64,000 nt of DNA, taken from positions 3,782,001 to 3,846,000 of the forward strand of contig OX344751.2 in assembly GCA_947034885.2 (NCBI GenBank), given 5' to 3'. This document shows, piece by piece, positions 60,852 to 64,000 of this stretch; the first letter of the stretch is position 1, and each line of letters starts with the position of its first letter. The stretch is from Thuidium tamariscinum (taxonomy: Eukaryota; Streptophyta; Bryopsida; Hypnales; Thuidiaceae). The notes beneath the pieces are model-generated. The model saw only the letters and a list, made by a program, of their open reading frames with translations, ran no database searches and was not told the DNA's origin. A program made the translations under genes and the position numbers.

Positions 60852-62250
60852 ATATGATAGTCCAACTAGGAAGCTTTTTCTTTACAAAATTTAATAAGAA
60901 CCAATTGCTCTTCATCTCATGATGTTTTGTCAAAATTCAACATTCTAATAATTATTAATATTAGAAAGATAAATTATTACTACAACTCGTTGAAAAATTG
61001 ATGTTATTAAGACAAATTTAGACAAATTTTACAACATCTAATAGCATTTTATAAAAAGGTATTGATAAAAATGAAACTTATAAGTAAAAGCTAATCACTT
61101 CTTTGTAGAGTGAAATGCATGTCTTATTATATACCTTGCAACTATGTGGGTCTAAGACTGTCACCTCCAAATGTATTGAATACATTCATTTTAAGTAGTG
61201 ATTTTTGAAGTACAATATTATTTAAATAATCGATTTTTAAATTGACAATAATAATCACAAATACAATAAATATAGCTCTATTTAGTATCAAGAATGATTC
61301 TAGCACAATGAATCTTTTTCAGAAGTGTATCTAAGTTCATTTTAAACTACTACCAAATACTACTAAACTAAAAACTTTATTAAGAAATAGAACCAATACA
61401 ACCTATCAATTTGACCATTAATAATCTTATTAAATAAGAAGAATTGGCATTCAATAATCCTTGTATTCACTTCATCGTTATGAAAGAATTCTATATAAAA
61501 TGTTGAAAATTGTAGAAATGTGATCAATAATGATTGTAAGTTGAAAATTATTGACACTTGACTAATTGAATGTTTAAAAAAAGTTTAGATTTCTACATTT
61601 GATGAGTACCTTTATAATGCATTCAATAATTAGGTACAAATAGTTAATTAACGTTGACAAATAAGATTTGGCAAATGTGTAAAAATATAAAGATTATTTA
61701 TAATATATTCTTTGAAAAAATAATCTAATAAATCTGGCATCAATTTTAGAAATATTTTTCTTAGAGAGTGTAATTATTGGAGTTGGAATAAAGAAATATT
61801 TTTAAGAAGAAAGCATTAGAATTCTCAATTGAAGAATACAATTTACAAATTTGCCAATCCTTCAAATAGATGCAAGGGATATAAAGGGCCATATTAGAGG
61901 TCGACGGACTATCTAGAAGAATCTAGTTCAAAATTCTAATGACTTTGTCTAGGCTTGAAGAAAAACAATAGTATCTTTGACAATGTAGCATCAAGCATAA
62001 ATGACAATGAAGTGGGCTCTAGTGGCATGGTAGAGGCCATTATGAATATTGACTAAGTGGAATTCCATGTACTCCATACAATATCAATGAAGCTTAAAAT
62101 TCTAGATTTAAGTATATAACTTTATATCAACTTAAAGAAATATTTCATTCTTCGTACTCAACTACATTTACGAATATACATATAATAGAATGGACACATA
62201 ATGAAAATTTTCACTGTTGTACCATATGATGAATATAAAATACATGTATA
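60852..62250. other. AT-rich intergenic DNA
   Basis: I see no gene or clear element here. Confidence 0.4.
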
Positions 62251-64000
62251 GGATGATTGCAAGAAACACTTAAAGCCTTTTGTCACACCCTAGTTTTTTA
62301 TTTATTTATTGCCATAACTTTTGTGTTTTAGCTCCAAATGACTCAAAATTTATAGGGAAGCTACTCATAGTTATTATGTATCTATAATGAATTTTAGAGA
62401 TTTTTCAAAAATAATTTAGTATTTTTAAATAGCCTGAAAATTTCTCATAGGACTCAATTTGGGGTTTTTTAGTACCATTTATCTCCAAAAAAACTAATTT
62501 TGACCTAAAATTTGGAGAGGGTGGTCTCTTATTAGACTTATACCTACCATCTAAAGTAATTCTAAAAAAATTTATTTTTAAGTGTTGTAGAAGTCCACAA
62601 AGAGAGCTTCATTTTGCATTTTTTCTCAAAGGTATACAACATTATTTTTGTGAGTTTTTTGGTCAAATCTCATCACCAAAAAGTTTTTTCAAGTATTTTG
62701 ATTTTATGTATTCAAAGAAAAATAATCCTATGTTTTACAAATTAACCCCTAAAGGACTGAAGTCCCCTCGGGGGACACTTGGAATTTCGGGCAGGCTTGT
62801 GTGACTTGAATTTTTTATATTATTTTTTGAAACTTTTTTTGAAGATAGGAAATCAGATTAGCTTTCCAAAAATATAATTTTTATTTCAATTGGTGCTTGG
62901 AAGCAAAAGTTATGCCATTCTATGTCCAAAAAGCAGTTCGCCGGGCAGAAAAAAAAAAACCACAAAAAAAATTATTTTTTTATTTTTTATTTTTTTTCTT
63001 GAAGATTTTGTTTTGTTCTACATCTGAAGCTTTGTTTCATTTTATTTGGACTAATAATGAGGAAGTTACGGACAATCTTGAATTTCGGGCAATCTAAGCA
63101 CCTTCTTCAGAAAATAACTTACAAAATTCATTTTTGAATGCAATTTTTTGAATTTTTCAAATTTTCTTTTTTGATAGGGTTTAGGATGTTTGCAAGAACA
63201 AGCTCACCGTTGGGATCATGGTTTTTCAATTCCATCTTAAAGTTATTAACAACTTAGTGTTTTGTTCAATCTTGGACCTACTTCTACTTAACAATTTTTT
63301 AATGAATGAAAATCAAGTAGTAGTTTTTTGAATTTTTTTTCCCTAATTCCCAACTCAAATGTTCAACATAATAAATTTTAACTTCATGGTCCATAGTGCA
63401 AAAAAATTCAACAAATGGCAATCAAAGTCATCTGAAATTGCAAGTCAGAGTTCAAAATTTTTTTTTTTTCCAACTTTGAATGCTAATATCTTCCAATCGG
63501 TACGGTCAAACTTCATGAAATTTTGACTATATGATCTCAGACAAGTAATTTACAAGATCCTACGGTTAGATTCTAATAAAATTGTTTTTTTTTGTTTTTT
63601 TGGGAGGAAGTAGCAAACATGGCAGTTTTGAGTGGTTTTCAAGCCAGAAAATGCCTCAGTCCTTTAGGGGTTAAAATGTCACAAGGTGTATTTTCTTCAC
63701 CAGAACTTTGGACATAGAATTCTCATAGAATTTTGGTGAAGAAAATACAACTTGTGACATTTTAATTTGTAAAACATAGGATTATTATTTTCTTAAATAC
63801 ATAAAAACAAAGTACTTGAAAAAACTTTTTGGTGATGAGATTTGACCAAAAAACTCACAAAAATAATGTTGTATACCTTTGAAAAAAAAAGCAAAATGAA
63901 GCTCTCTTTGTGGACTTCTACAATACTTAAAAATAAGTTTTTTTAGAATTACTTTACGCAATAGGTATAAGTTTTCTAAGAGACGACCTTCTCCAAATTT
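62251..64000. mobile_element. large foldback element, cut by the window end
   Basis: It starts GGATGATTGCAAGAAACAC, the terminal repeat of the 4-bp-duplication family. From about 62508 the sequence is matched in reverse complement by 63735-64000, with the fold centre near 63722, once copy H is set aside. The right terminus should lie roughly 250 bp beyond the window. Arms are non-coding and similar to the interior of 25603-26252. Confidence 0.8.
62747..63670. mobile_element. TTAA element (copy H, 924 bp), inserted in a foldback arm
   Basis: TTAA lies at 62743-62746 and 63671-63674. The ends are CCCCTAAAGGACTGAAG and, in reverse complement, CCCCTAAAGGACTGAGG. Just inside the left end is a palindrome (agtcccctcgggggac). 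The uninterrupted target is preserved in the opposite arm of the foldback element, at about 63763-63775 in reverse complement. Confidence 0.94.

Noticed and set aside
34594-63670. Telomere-like cccctaaa motifs as interstitial telomere repeats
   Set aside because: They occur singly at element termini in inverted pairs, not as tandem arrays.
1-64000. CRISPR arrays, rRNA or prokaryotic features
   Set aside because: Spliced genes and plant transposons show a eukaryotic nuclear window; no spaced direct-repeat arrays or rRNA-like stretches are seen.

Overview
The window is nuclear DNA of a land plant. The evidence is spliced genes with GT-AG introns, a TIR-NB-ARC-LRR resistance gene, a plant-type RNA polymerase III subunit gene, and CACTA and hAT transposons. 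The style of the TNL and of the 7 kb transposon-associated gene suggests a bryophyte or another early-diverging lineage, but that is inference. Base composition is AT-rich, and most of the window is transposable elements and their debris.

Layout. 0.5-8.8 kb is a multi-exon plus-strand gene of transposon type: SR-repeat domain, Transposase_24-like domain and coiled coil, broken by an in-frame stop and a 7-bp duplication. 8.8-14.3 kb has no recognisable coding and carries a clean hAT MITE. A CACTA-type right terminus lies at 14.58 kb. 14.6-23.9 kb is repeats. 23.9-24.5 kb is a DExH helicase pseudogene. 27.0-29.5 kb is a minus-strand TNL pseudogene whose four-exon structure is intact apart from two nonsense codons. 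34.6-37.3 kb is a CACTA element containing a nested TTAA element, a tRNA-like segment and large palindromes. 37.5-45.6 kb holds coding-like fragments between further TTAA elements. 45.4-47.8 kb is a GC-richer, gene-like zone. Two 298-bp hAT MITEs lie at 47.9 and 50.0 kb. 52.1-53.7 kb is an intact two-exon gene for an acidic protein with repeated FGS(E/D)D-like motifs. 57.2-59.0 kb is an eight-exon RPC31 (Pol III subunit) gene. The window ends inside a large foldback element into which a TTAA element has inserted.

The most interesting signal is a family of about 0.7-1.4 kb non-autonomous DNA transposons. Their ends read TTAA-CCCCTAAAGGAC and they sit exactly at TTAA. At least six clear copies and two decayed ones are present. 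In two of them the uninterrupted target survives inside the window, in the other arm of a palindrome or the other end of a CACTA element. These natural empty sites show a precise TTAA target-site duplication, the hallmark of piggyBac-like (or Kolobok-like) transposition, which I would not expect to be abundant in a land plant. Three copies of about 926 bp are near-identical, suggesting recent activity. A second family with 4-bp duplications and a 19-nt terminal repeat is also present.

Only the 52.1 kb gene and the RPC31 gene look like intact host genes, and the latter shows an unexplained extra A in my splice model. Coordinates come from manual counting and may be off by one or two bases.
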